A stretch of DNA of 64,000 nucleotides. It comes from Botryosphaeria dothidea (lineage: Eukaryota > Ascomycota > Dothideomycetes > Botryosphaeriales > Botryosphaeriaceae). The stretch is taken from contig WWBZ02000010.1 of assembly GCA_011503125.2 (NCBI GenBank), forward strand, positions 248,001-312,000, read 5' to 3'. Position 1 is the stretch's first letter. Each line of letters begins with the position of its first letter. A program made the translations under genes and the position numbers. Below the pieces are notes generated by a model that searched no databases, was not told the origin of the DNA, and saw only the letters and a list, made by a program, of their open reading frames with translations. Shown here piece by piece: positions 31,850 through 42,665 of this stretch.

Positions 31850-32534
31850 GCGCGATGTGAACGGCAGAATGGCAAAGGAGCTTAGTAACGCATGGGCCAG
31901 GAGACGCCGGCTGTGGTCTCGTTAAAGCATTGGCGATCGTGCTGTGCTGTGCCGTGCCGGAGCTAGGGACGATTATAACTGATGGTTCTGACGGGTGGTG
32001 ATAGACTGGCGGTTCTGAAGTCAACGTGTATGGGGAGGTTGGGCTGTGCGAGCCTTACGCTAGCCGCGTCTGGATTAGCGCACTATCTGCGCCTCTAATT
32101 AGCGATCGATTTTGCGACTCTCTGATTGCGTTGGGGGTTTCACATACCTATCCGTTCTAGGTGCAAATGCAGTAGCACATGGCGAAACCCCCTTTTAAAA
32201 CTGGTTCGGCTATACATTTTCTATCCTAAGGCGCTGCCATGTACGATTTGACATTCTATTTTCGATGTCTCTCGCCCTCTTGAATTTCTTAAAATAGATG
32301 TAAAACATAGACAAGCAAAGACAGGACATGTCTGATCTACAACAACAAAAAAAATTTATAAACGGTTAGGGATCTAAGACAGTGTTAAGACTATGTCTAG
32401 GTATGCTAGCCTTAACTACTATTTATTTACGCTTATGCATGTCACAATCATTTCAATTCACAACAACCTTTCGGACATTCGACTAGCAGCAAAATCAGAC
32501 AGATAACACGACAGTTTCCTACAAGCCAACCACA
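31850..32534. other. Upstream flank of the intact coiled-coil/RING module
   Basis: AT-rich, no ORF. It contains an inverted repeat gggggtttc (32129-32137) / gaaaccccc (32183-32191) that could form a stem about 60 bp wide. The leader just before 32535 is rich in CAACAA. Confidence 0.45.
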
Positions 32535-33350
32535 ATGTCAATTCAGCAACGCCCCTCAACCAGCATCTGTGATAACAACTATGACAGAAGCGAGTTGCTC
32601 CAAAAGCTCAAATCAGAGAAAGAAAAAGGCCTCCAAAACTACCGACTCTACCTTGAATCAATAACTTCGCACAAGTCAGAAAACAACAAAATGCGAGAAG
32701 TTCTTCAGAACGCAGAAAAAGCGAAGGGTATTTTGCAGCAGGAACTTGCCGAGCTGAGGCAATGGAAACACAAAAACCTAGAAAGACAGCGCGCACCAAC
32801 GAGTCAAGATCAAGTTACTCCTGGCCGACATATCCAAGAGGCACAAGCAAAGCTTCAAGAGACACAAGCAAAGCTTCGTGAAACAGAATCAGAACGGCAG
32901 AGGTACGCATTAGAGGTTGCTCGACTTGAGAGAGAGACGCATTATCAAAAGCAATCTTGTCACGCACAGCTCCAGCATCGAAACGACTATCTAGCACAGC
33001 AGATCGTTGAGATTGAAGCACAGCACCAGCAATCCAACGCCCGATGTACGGAACTGGAAGAGAAGGTCGCAGACTTAGTCCACCTAAGTGTTCGACAGGA
33101 GCTACGCTTGAGAGAAGCTGACAGTCTCTACCGTATGACTGATTCTGCGCTTAAGTTGGTTGATGTTCTTGATGTGGAAGAGATATGGATGTCTAATCTC
33201 TGTACAAGCTCGAGTTTCCATGTATCAAGAGACCTGCCGCCTAACGCTATTGCAACGAAGAAAGATTTGTTTGGGTTAGTGAAAAGGATATCTAGTCAGG
33301 CATGTATATTACTGTCAAGACAACCAGAGTTGAAGGAAAATCAGCTTTAG
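32535..33350 (+). CDS. Coiled-coil protein, module copy 1 (intact)
   Basis: 271 codons, no intron needed. An N-terminal Ser/Asn segment is followed by a long heptad-type coiled coil from about residue 18 to 190, rich in Gln/Glu/Lys/Leu (LLQKLKSEKEKG, ILQQELAELRQWKHK). It has a short direct repeat (EAQAKLQETQAKLRETE) and a conserved block QSCHAQLQHRNDYLAQQIV. The last 80 residues are more globular and resemble the end of the degenerate copy at 47943-48971. It is convergent with a RING-H2 gene whose stop is only 67 bp away. The family is unknown to me. A scaffold or substrate-adaptor role for the neighbouring RING protein is inference. Confidence 0.75.
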   Translation: MSIQQRPSTSICDNNYDRSELLQKLKSEKEKGLQNYRLYLESITSHKSENNKMREVLQNAEKAKGILQQELAELRQWKHKNLERQRAPTSQDQVTPGRHIQEAQAKLQETQAKLRETESERQRYALEVARLERETHYQKQSCHAQLQHRNDYLAQQIVEIEAQHQQSNARCTELEEKVADLVHLSVRQELRLREADSLYRMTDSALKLVDVLDVEEIWMSNLCTSSSFHVSRDLPPNAIATKKDLFGLVKRISSQACILLSRQPELKENQL

Positions 33351-33417
33351 CGACATTTAAGTAGATTACTCTCTACTATATAGTATATTTTAAACTCTAC
33401 ATGACCTCACTAAACTG

Positions 33418-34188
33418 CTAAACCCCCTCTGAGATTCGTTCGTACGCTGCTTTGATGATCTGTGCCCGCCTTAATACCACTTCCCGCTGTTCGTCTGTAC
33501 ATGCTAGCATCCAGGCACCCAGCTCGGTGATTGGTATCCATGTCGGTGGTTGTCCGGGTGAGACATAAGGTATGCCACTGTTATATAACCTGCCACTATT
33601 ATATAACCCCTCCTTGATCCTAGCATAACGCTCATAGATAGCCATCCAGGATGGCTCCTCCTCAACCATGGCATTTAATTCGTACCTGGTCATCGTGACG
33701 GGGCCTTGAAGCAACACGTCGGCTTTGTCTGCGGAACTCTGTGCGACACTCCAAGCGCCAACCTCAGTTACAGGCATAGACGAAAAAGGAGGCTCATCAT
33801 TAATTAGTACCCCAGTCGCGCGGTACAAGTGCATCCACCAGAGAACTTCTGATTGATTGCTTGTACCATGCCTGAACGGAGTAGCCATGTACGCCCGCTC
33901 GTTTGAGAATACTTCTTCCCTGCACACTGGACAGTGGCGTCGGTATTTGGCATACTTGTCCGTTTCTGAGAACCAGGTAAGAAGACAGTCGTGATGGAAG
34001 TAGTGCTTAACATTACTGTTACAAGCAGTAACAACATCGCTAGATAAAGCATACGACTCGGAACAAATAGGACAATCGAAGAGCCTATCGATATCGTTAT
34101 CGCTGGTTTCTTTGCGCCTATTTTCTAGCACCTCCGAAGGTAGCGCATGCGGTTGGAGTGATTGAAGATATTCTGTACGAGAAGGCAT
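33418..34188 (-). CDS. RING-H2 finger protein, module copy 1 (intact)
   Basis: 256 codons, intronless. After MPSRTEYLQSLQ comes a RING-H2 finger at residues 38-89: CPICSES, then TACNSNVKHYFHHDCLLTWF supplying Cys, two His and Cys, and CPVCREEV. That is the arrangement of E3 ubiquitin ligases that recruit E2 enzymes. The C-terminal half has two related GAW motifs (PVTEVGAWSVAQ and PITELGAWMLAC), possibly a novel substrate-binding repeat. It is homologous throughout to 49937-50704. No membrane segment. It is tail-to-tail with the coiled-coil gene at 32535-33350. Ligase activity is inferred from the finger. The target is unknown. Confidence 0.8.
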   Translation of the reverse strand: MPSRTEYLQSLQPHALPSEVLENRRKETSDNDIDRLFDCPICSESYALSSDVVTACNSNVKHYFHHDCLLTWFSETDKYAKYRRHCPVCREEVFSNERAYMATPFRHGTSNQSEVLWWMHLYRATGVLINDEPPFSSMPVTEVGAWSVAQSSADKADVLLQGPVTMTRYELNAMVEEEPSWMAIYERYARIKEGLYNSGRLYNSGIPYVSPGQPPTWIPITELGAWMLACTDEQREVVLRRAQIIKAAYERISEGV

Positions 34189-35619
34189 TGAGGTAGGATA
34201 TTACGAAGTCTTAGGGTCGGTAGTTGGATTTTTTTTTTTTCGACAGTAAAGTAGTGCTTTATAAGTTATGTAGTTGGTAACTTTCGTAAGCTAAAGGATT
34301 CTGAGTTGTTTCTGTCCATATAAGTCCGAGTGTTCCATTTATCTATATTACTATTTACTATTTCTTGTTTCTAGACAAACAAGAAAAAAACTATATTAAG
34401 TACGCTAATATTGTTAAGTCTGTCTTTGTTAGGTTGCTTTAAAGTCTTTATCTATCTGCCTGAAATAAATTTGATTAATATAGTTAGTCTTTATTTAATG
34501 TACAATGCTTTTGTTACGGAACATTCTAAATATGTAAGGCTTAGGTTAGGTTCTTAAAGCCAACCGGCCATAGTATAATAAAGCTGGGTCTAATGCAGAT
34601 GAGAATAAGGTGGTGATAAGACGGATACAAGAGGCTTAAACCCAAACGAATAGGTGGGGGTAGGCTTAGAGCAAGAACAGGGTAATGACAAAGGGGAAGA
34701 CGAATTCAACTGGCGTCTAGCTGCCAGTTCAAAAGATTGGCTATCAAAGCCTAAGGTGACAAGGTAAGTCGTGAAAGAAGGTTGTTTCAAGGAGGATATA
34801 AAGATTGTTAGACTAAAGAACTAAATCTAAGAATAAGAGGCAGATTTAAATACATAAAATTCTGCAGGCACGGACGCAGCTTTGCTTTAAATTAAACTGG
34901 AATTAATGAAGACAAATGGAGATAACAGAGAAGGGAGGCAAGGTTTCCAACAGTATCTACCTAATACTTAATACATTATCCTCGGGAATTGTAGGTAGTC
35001 TATATATGTTGCCACCCCCCCTTGCTGTCCGGTGCTTGGTATTGGAGGAGTTGTATTTCTGAACACGTGTTGTGCATTGCTGATTTTTCATTGTTGTTCA
35101 GGATGAAAGATAGAGTGTAACTTCCAGCATTCTTTGTCCTAGGACTCCGTCGATCTCGACTCGATTTTAAGACAGAAGTAATGGTCTCTTCCTCTTCTTT
35201 CAGAGATCTCCGATACAATCTACCGTTTCTCTTACTACTTCCAACGATAGAGCATAAAAATGTAACGGAAAAGAAGGTAAGACAAAGTACAGACAAACTT
35301 GCAAAACGAATGTCTAATTACGGCGTTAGGATTCCGCACAGGTCTACAACAAGATAAATCTCCTAATTCAGAGGGTCAAGGACTTTTGGACTGGTCAAGT
35401 GTCAGACTAGAAAATCATGTGACATTCCGGCGGATCCGGCCGCCAGTGTAGCATAAGAGGGGCTCCCCCCACTACCCTCTACAGATAGCCAGCGACTGCA
35501 CAATTAATCACTTTTCTTAAAATCCAACATCAAGATATTGATGTAGATTTGTTTTTGGACCTTAGGTATTGCGCCTGGGAGAACCGTAGAAGCAGAAATG
35601 GAGAGAAAGAGAGAGAAGA

Positions 35620-35656
<37 letters not shown>

Positions 35657-35855
35657 GAAGCTGAAAGACATACTCTTTGATAATACTAGACGGGATAGGA
35701 CTATCAAATAGTGCGGCTATCAAATGCTGCCTCTTCCTGTTAAATACCATCATTTCATTTGCTACGTTCCAAAATGTTAAACAGTAACGTGGCAGCAATC
35801 GACTAATATTGATTAAAATTCCTATCCTGCTGAAGGAGGCAGCACCCCCTCGTTA
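34189..35855. other. AT-rich region with module flank and simple repeats
   Basis: The first 350 bp resemble the upstream flank of the RING gene at 50705-51070 (ggattctgagttgtttctg vs gaatcctgagttgtctctg; tacaatgctttt vs tacaatgctttc). An LTR-like start tgtaaggcttaggttagg lies at 34533, without a confirmed end. An (AG)n microsatellite is at about 35617-35655. No gene recognised. Confidence 0.5.
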
Positions 35856-35859
35856 CATA

Positions 35860-36680
35860 CAATCCGATCCAGTTGAACGATGTCGAAAGCATCATCTACA
35901 GCCACTGTACTCAGCCTGGACATCTTAGGAGCTTATGATCACACGTCACAAGAGACTCCTCCATAATATGAAGGCAGCAAGGCTTCCAGGCTGGGTGGCA
36001 AAATTCACCCAGTCTTTCCTCCAGGACCGCACTACGCAGCTCTCCTTTGGGGGCTATACTAGCCCACCAATTCACACCTCAACTAGAATCCCACAGGGTT
36101 CATCACTCTCTCCTATCCTGTACCTCTACTTTGCATCCAACCTCCTTACAAGGCTTAGTAGGGGGAGCACATTCCCCCTCGGCTTCGTAGATGATACCAA
36201 CATCCTTACCTTTAGCAGGTCAACGGAACAAAACTGCAGAACCCTAGAGGAGGCAAACAGGATCTGTGAACACTGGGCTGCCACCCATGGATCGGCCTTC
36301 TCCCCAGACAAGTACCACCTCATCCACTTCACCAGGAGACCAAAAAGATTCAACATGACAGCCAAGATTAATATTCCAGGCTTTAAGGGCAACCCAGAGT
36401 CAGAGATAAAGGTCTTAGGTGTCCATGTCGACAGCAAGCTAAGGTGGGGACCCCACATTAGGGAGACCAGTGCAAAAGCAGTCAAACAGTGTGCCTCTCT
36501 CTCTAGACTGGCAGCATCCACCTGGGGAGCTTCATTCACAAAAGCACGCCACATCTACACGGCAGTGGTAAGGCCAGCACTCACCTATGGCTATGGGGCA
36601 TGGCACACCCCAAAAGGAGCCCCTGGATGGAGAAAGACAACAGCCAAACCACTAGAGAGAATCCAGAATCAATGTGTTGG
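35860..36680 (+). mobile_element. LINE family B fragment (reverse transcriptase), less degraded
   Basis: The frame 35935-36680 encodes most of a non-LTR RT: FLQDRTTQLSFGGYTSPPI, RIPQGSSLSPILYLYFASN, the catalytic LGFVDDTNILTFS, then KVLGVHVDSKLRWGPHI and ALTYGYGAWH. Upstream, LSLDILGAYDHTS is one base out of frame (indel near 35945). Both ends are truncated: similarity stops at about 36677 inside RIQNQC. Compared with the copy at 41097-46249 it keeps most Gln/Trp codons, so it is less RIP-affected or younger. Confidence 0.85.
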
Positions 36681-36990
36681 ATTTGAGAGTGAAGAGTGTG
36701 AGGTCAGAAAAGAGAGTAGATTCTGCCTGTCTCCTAAGAGGGAGGTCGGTAGGCTTACCTATATACATAAAAGAGTGTTTGAATAACCGAGGAGAATAGA
36801 AGCCGATGTTGATATCCGAAGCTTGTAAATATGAGGAGTAGTGAGGAGGTGGCAAAGAGTAGCTATTGATCTTGATGCCCGAAAGAATGTGATGCCTGAT
36901 ATAGTAGGGCAAAATAGTCTGACATGTCCGCAGAGACTCCACTACTGATGTATATTTCCCTTGAGCCTCCAGGTAACGGAGATATGGACG
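36681..36990. repeat. Repeat debris downstream of LINE fragment
   Basis: aatgtgatgcctgatatagt ... aatagtctgaca resembles aatgtgatgcctaacaaggt ... gatagtcggaca near 6872-6917, so this is probably LTR-derived. No gene. Confidence 0.4.
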
Positions 36991-37446
36991 AAGTTTCCAT
37001 TCGGGAGGATAACGACGATGGTCCTAAAGTCCGATCAAAGTTTCGGTCGAGAGTAGAATATGTGAATGATCGGTTAAGGTGTACGGAGATGTTCTTCCTA
37101 ATACGTGCATCCGCTTATGTAAAAGGACCCGTGGTTAAGGATTCGCAAGGCTCGTGTTATCACCGACGGGGAAATGTTTCGAGTATAGGTAATACGGCGA
37201 TACTGCCTCGCGTCAGTCCTAGCTAGGATTCGCTACGAGCGGATCGTTGTCTCTTTCCGATCTATCCTAGCGATGGTAGGAGTCTGGCGCAAGACTCCGA
37301 AGCTCTAACGTATAGAATAGTAATGGGCAGCAGTATGTATCGGTAAAAGGCTACGAAGACTCCTTTGCAGATACTGGAAGGTTATCTAGGGGTCGGTAGA
37401 TAATTAGTCCAATAAGAGCTGCCCCGCATCCGCTAGTTAATAAAGC

Positions 37447-37483
37447 GGGGTATTTGCGTAACATGGCTTTACGGAAATACCCC
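37447..37483. repeat. Hairpin-forming inverted repeat
   Basis: ggggtatttgcgtaa ... tttacggaaatacccc pairs over about 15 bp with one mismatch around a 6-7 nt loop. It may be a terminator-like or transposon-end structure; the function is unknown. Confidence 0.55.
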
Positions 37484-37679
37484 TGTCTATAAATTTTAGT
37501 ATAACACTCGTAGTGCAGAGAAGATTGAATCGCATTTTATGCGACTTCGGCCTCAATGGCTCCCAAGTAACGATCTCCATAGCAGGCATTCCCTATTAAA
37601 TTGACCCAGAGCACACTATACTTCATTTGCCTCATATTGCGACTCGTCATATCTTGGGAAGTCCGGTAAAACTACCCGC

Positions 37680-38591
37680 ATATGATCAAAAAGTGTAGCT
37701 AAAGAATATCAGCGACTAGAGACCCTTTTACATGAATTACTTAATTGTTTTTTCAAACAGTTCACGTATTAAGAATTATTACACTACCTGCCGGTCTGGC
37801 TACGAGAGAAGTTAGCTACTTAACGACCGGCTATAGGGGATTCGAGCTATTCTATGTCGTTTTCTAGCTCCGGAAACCCGCAAACGATTAGTCCGCTACA
37901 GATTTCTTCACGCTCAACTCAGACTAGTGCCTCATTTACCCTACCTGGAGCGCCAATCTAATCGTCCGATAGACAAACAACGTTAGGAGATTTAGGTTCC
38001 ATCTCCCAGATAGGTGCTAAGCGTCCTGCTCTCGGCAACTCTCCGCGCACCCCCTCGGGCAAATAAAAGAATCCGAAGAAATCGCGGAAGGGCCGGCGGA
38101 CCGAGCCGCGCCAAGCCAACGTTGAGAGAGGCAAGAAATACCTCATCGGCAGTACAGAACTCGAGCAGCTTGTTCCCAGTTCGATCTTTCACAATCAAGA
38201 AGGGCAAACTTTGAATCAGGACGAAGAAAGAGCTGCGGTACCATCGGGAGGCGTCGATCGATCGATATCAGAGGTAGAGTTACCTTTACGGTGGTGTGGC
38301 AGACTATGGAAAAAGAACGGTAAGAAGTTTCGGGAAGCTCAATACGTACGTCGCTTCCTAATCTTATTCATTTCGCATTTAGTAGACCACCGCAAGAGTC
38401 TGCCTGATATCCCTAGAGAAAAGCTCCGTGGTCGCTCACAACGGGATTTTGCTTATGTAATTGCTTCGCAACAAACGGGTGAGGAAATCTCAACCCTTAA
38501 GCAGATTGTCAGCTCCGCGAAGAAGTACTTCTCTCTTGCAGCTGGAGCTGGTCTTAGCCGCTTGCTCGAGATCTCAACAGATAAGTCTTAG
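37680..38591 (+). pseudogene. Degenerate gene of unrecognised family
   Basis: One frame with only four in-frame stops runs from about 37695 (KEYQRLETLLHELLNCFFK) through a Ser/Pro-rich linker into an intact 126-codon C-terminus at 38211-38591. That C-terminus is compact and well formed: LPLRWCGRLWKKNGKKFREA, QYVRRFLILFISHLVDHRK, LPDIPREKLRGRSQRDFAYV, LKQIVSSAKKYFSLAAGAG. The stops are TAA, mostly where Gln is plausible (Y-stop-ELLHYLPVWL). Further upstream, 36924-37226 may be an N-terminal piece. I do not know the family. The preserved end suggests a real domain that has decayed by RIP-type changes. Confidence 0.5.
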
Positions 38592-38789
38592 TTGTAAGTA
38601 CACCACCTACCCTTTTAAGGAAATAGCTGACATGTGAAAAGCTGGGAGAGGTCGATGACTGTTGCCGATATAGATTTGGCATGTCGAGACCTGCGAATAC
38701 AACACGAGACGATGACAGAGGAGGTGTCGAACTAGCAAAAGTACGACGCCGCACTGTTACCAGTGCGTGCTAATCTGCCTTATATTCTG

Positions 38790-39131
38790 ACAACAGCTTA
38801 TCAGCCTTGCTAGGCGGGAAATCTCCAAGAAAGCCAGGTGCAAGACAAGGAAAAGAGAAGAAATGGAAGATATCTGGTAAACAGCTACAGGCTGTGCTAA
38901 GCTTTGCAAAAGAAACAACCCGGTTTATAAATAGAGACGAAGCCACGGAGTAGAGACCTCCCTACAAACAACCCCTTCTACCTACTATCCGCCCTCCCTA
39001 TCCATCTTTTCATCCCCGCAATTTGTTACACACCAATGTACTACTAGAGAGACACTTTGAATAGTCTGTAGCCTGCATATCGCTTAGGGCGACGGGTCAG
39101 GGTAAATGAATTCAACTCAACTCAACTCCTT
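38790..39131 (+). mobile_element. LINE family A 3' fragment with (AACTC)n tail
   Basis: The C-terminal frame KKWKISGKQLQAVLSFAKE-TTRFINRDEATE matches the end of 18320-18736, followed by a matching 3' UTR (gcctgcatatcgcttagggcgac, gggtcagggtaaatgaattc) and AACTC repeats. The orientation is opposite to the 18131 copy. It is directly abutted by LINE family B at 39131. Confidence 0.8.
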
Positions 39132-41084
39132 TCTACAGGACAGTACCACTCAGCTATCCTTCGGGGACTTTACTAGCCCACCAATTCAGACATCAACTGG
39201 GATTCCCCAAGGATCCTCGCTATCCCCAGTCCTCTACTTATTCTTTGCCTCTAACCTACTTACACAGCTACGCAGGGGCAATACTCTCCCCCTTGGATTC
39301 GTCGATGATACTAATATCCTGATCTTTAGTAGATCTACAGAACAGAACTGTAGGACACTAGTCTGCGAGCACTGGGCAGCCATCCACGGGTCAGCGTTCT
39401 CACCGGACAAGTACTACCTCGTTCACTTTACAAGAAGGCCGAGGAGATTCAATATGGCAGCAGACATCCGCATCTCTGGATTCGCTGGACACCCAGAGCC
39501 TACAATCAAAATTCTAGGAGTCCACGTAGACAACAAGCTTAGATGGGGACCCCGTGTCAGGGAAACAGGGGCCAAGGCAATCAAACAGTGCATATCTGTA
39601 ACGGTTTAGGCATCACTTGGGCATACGGTGGCAATTCAGGCACCTACCTACTACCCAACCTGCTCCGTGCTTAAAAACACTACCCAATATCTGCCCAATC
39701 ACTACCTTAACTCTACCCAATTTTTACCCAACAGTCATGTATTTAAGCCACCATAGTTACTACCTTCAGAAATCAGAGTCTTCTACATCTTCGTTTTCTC
39801 TCCCTAGGCACGCAAGGATATGCTGCGCATTCAGCAAGTTCCCGAGGGAACTGCAACAATATCTCTCTCTAGACTCGCAGTATCCACCTGGGGAGCCTCA
39901 TTCACCAAGGCTCATCACATCTACACGGCCGTGGTAAGATCAGTCCTTGCCGACTGGTGTGTGGTGTGGCATATCCTAGAGGGAACCCTAGGATGGAAGA
40001 AGACAGCCATCTAGCCACTGTAAAAGATCTAAAACCAGTACCTACGCACCATCTTAGCGGCGTACAAGTCAACTAGCACATAAACCTTAGAGAACGAGAC
40101 GGAGATTCCTCCCCTTTCACTCCATCTGGATGAACTAACACTGGCCCATAATATTAGGTGTAGGGATGGCCCAGTAGCGGCAGCAGTAGAGGAAATTTAC
40201 TAGAGTATCAAGCAAATAGCCCGGGCTACCCTAAGTGTCAAGGGCATAGCCAGCCTAGCCAGAAGAACTCTACACAGAAAAAAGGCAAACACCCTCCTTA
40301 GTAGCTGCCCGCGTACCTAATAAAGCCTCTCGGAGCGAGCAAGACTGGGTCTAGTATATAGAGACAAGCGGAAGGAAAGATGGACAAAGTATACCAGCCA
40401 GGGAAGGCAATATACGCCAGTAGCCCAGAGTACACAATGGAACCCGAAAATCAGACAAATCCACAGCGAACTATCTAAGCCATAGAGTACACTCGCTACC
40501 CTACTACGTACGGAGCATATTAGACTAGAAGACTTCCTCTCTAGACGCAAGGTGCCAGGACGCCCCAGCCTAGCCTGCCCATACGGCTGGCATAGGCAAA
40601 CCCCAAAACATATCCTCCTCTTCTGCCCTCACTTCCAACAGGGTAGGGCATAGATGCTCCAAAGGGCAGGAACTACGGACTTTTACTCCCTCCTCTCAAC
40701 AAAGAAGGGGTTAAAGCAGCAACAGACTAGTTCTTACGCCTAGGGCTACTTAAGCAGTTTAGTCTGGCAAGGGAACTAATCTAGGAGGATAACTAGGAAG
40801 AGGAACCAGGAATACTAGGACCCGGACAACTACGGGGATGAGGACTGAATGGATAGGTCTAGTAGGTGAATATAGGGCTACCACAGCAGCCGCTACCGGT
40901 AAGAAGGAAGAACAGAACTAGTAGTAGTAAAAAGGCCTAGATAGAAAGGAGGGGTTTCTGCCAGGCGAAAAGGTTTTCGCCCTCGTGTAAAATAACTACA
41001 GATAGCCAGCCCTATATAGACCCGTAAGGGAGCTATATCGGGAAGACACGAATTTATCTATCTATCTATCTATCTAATAAGTAT
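39131..41084 (+). mobile_element. 5'-truncated LINE family B with (ATCT)n tail
   Basis: Begins inside the RT (FLQDSTTQLSFGDFTSPPI), retains GFVDDTNILIFS and IKILGVHVDNKLRWGP. It is interrupted by a solo LTR at 39597-39858 and resumes with SLSRLAVSTWGASFTKAHHI. Many TAG stops follow to about 40850. The 3' UTR has a GGCGAAAA-GG-TTTTCGCC stem-loop at 40964-40981 and ends in ATCT repeats (41051-41075). A small deletion removes part of the EEANRI segment after NCRTL. Confidence 0.85.
39597..39858 (+). repeat. Solo LTR inserted in LINE, with target duplication
   Basis: 262-bp unit TGTAACGGTTTAGGC...GGGAACTGCAACA flanked by identical atatc at 39592-39596 and 39859-39863. The LINE reading (KQCIS | SLSRLA) is restored when the LTR and one atatc are removed. 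The 5' end resembles TGTCACGGTTTGAAC of the LTR at 49548. Confidence 0.92.
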
Positions 41085-41105
41085 AGTTTAGTTCGACGTA
41101 AAAAC

Positions 41106-42665
41106 ATGACCACACCAAAAAATCGACCCCAAGCTACGGCGCCGGGAGAGGGCCCTAGGGACTCTCCTAGGCTTCGCGAGTCCCAAAACAGTACTCAAGA
41201 CAACTGCAGCCGCGAAGTGGTTGATGTAGAGGACACAGGAAGAGGCGAACAGCCTCCCCCAGTGACTACCTCTACCCAGCCCCAATACACCCCTAAGAAA
41301 CCGCAGAGCACCCAGTACAGCGTAGAATACGTTGAGAGAGCCTCAAAAACAGCAGATACCCTCCTCCAAGCCCTACAAACATCCGCTAGCCTCCCTTCAG
41401 TCCTCTCCAGCCAGGTGAAAAATTTTCTCGACATTGCCAAGACAATCTTCCAGGATCATATTACTATCTGCCAGGAGGCAGCCACCAAGGAGCCAGGCCT
41501 TAAGGACATCCTCAAAGAGGTCCAACAGGTCCAAAAGACAGTCAACCGTATCCAGGCTACCTCTACACCCACACCCAACACTCGCAGCTGGGCACAAATT
41601 GCAGCCCAAGCAGCCCCGAAGCCCCCTACCCCCCCAGCCACCACTGAACTTACCCTCTACTTCCCAGAGACAGCAAATAGATAAGAAATAGCCAAGCTCT
41701 CAAATGAGGCAATTATCAGAAAGATCCAGGCAGGAAAAAGCTGGGCGTGCAAGAAAGTACTTACTGCTAAGAAGCTCCCCAGTGGAGACGTTAAGATCTT
41801 TATACCGGATGAAGCAACTAGAACAGCCCTTCTCCAGGACCAGGAATGGACTACAGGACTAGGAAAAGAAGTCAGGCCTAACCAGCAGCTATACTCAGTG
41901 CTAGTATATAACGTCCCTCGAGAAGGAATCGACACCACAGACCCCCAAACCATCCAAACCATCTAGGAGCAGAACCTATCTCTACACCCAGGACTACGTA
42001 TTAGTAAGCTGGCCTGGCTAAAGAGGAAGCTCCCAGAGGGGAAAACTCACTCGGCTATCATCCTCAGCACCACAAACTCCGAAACCGCCAACCAGATCAT
42101 TGATAAGGGGCTTGTTATTAACTTTGCTATCCATATAGCGCAGTACTATAACGCAGCCTTTACAGTAACCCAGTGTTTCAAGTACCAGGCCTACGGATAT
42201 ATCACCAACCATTATAAAAAGGAGGAAAAGTGCGGATAGTGTAGCAAGGCATATAATACTAGGGACTGCCCTAAGGAAAGCATACAGTACGCAAACTGCT
42301 CTCAAAAGCACACAGCCTGGAGCAACTCCTGCCCAGCACGCAGAGCCTGCCATGCTAAGGCCGCCCAGGCCCGCCTGGCAGCACCAGAAAGGCACCGGGA
42401 AGGACCCCTAATAACCAAAACACAGCCTCAAACTAACTAGTTGACCGTTGGACCAAGGAAGAGGATTAGGGAGGAGGAGCCGGTCAAGAGGGGACCAGGC
42501 AGGCCAAGAGACTTAAGCCGCCCCCCGCCTCCTAACCAAATGAGGTTCACCGGACTTAACAGCTTACAACACGCCTTAGAGGAGCCCGCGGGAACTCCCT
42601 CCTCACAGCCTACACCACTAGCCCCCTCGCAGCCGGACCTAGAGATGGAAGGAAGTCAATGTTAG
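41106..42665 (+). pseudogene. LINE ORF1 (Gag-like, zinc knuckles), interrupted
   Basis: One frame of about 520 codons, open to 41684 and again at 42441-42665, with TAA/TAG between. Pro/Thr/Gln-rich N-terminus, helical middle (LKDILKEVQQVQKTVNRIQ), RNA-binding-like part (IAQYYNAAFTVTQCFKYQ), and Cys/His knuckles around 42170-42350 of which some Cys are altered. The terminal TAG overlaps the ORF2 start (ATGTTAG at 42659-42665), which would suit termination-reinitiation. Confidence 0.75.

Noticed and set aside
34533..34761. Possible LTR TGTAAGGCTTAGG...CTAAGGTGACA
   Set aside because: The ends are only loosely complementary and the flanks (aaata / aggta) do not match; not called as an LTR.
35617..35655. 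(AG)n tract and other short tandem tracts as a CRISPR-like array
   Set aside because: Simple microsatellites without spacers; the genome is eukaryotic.
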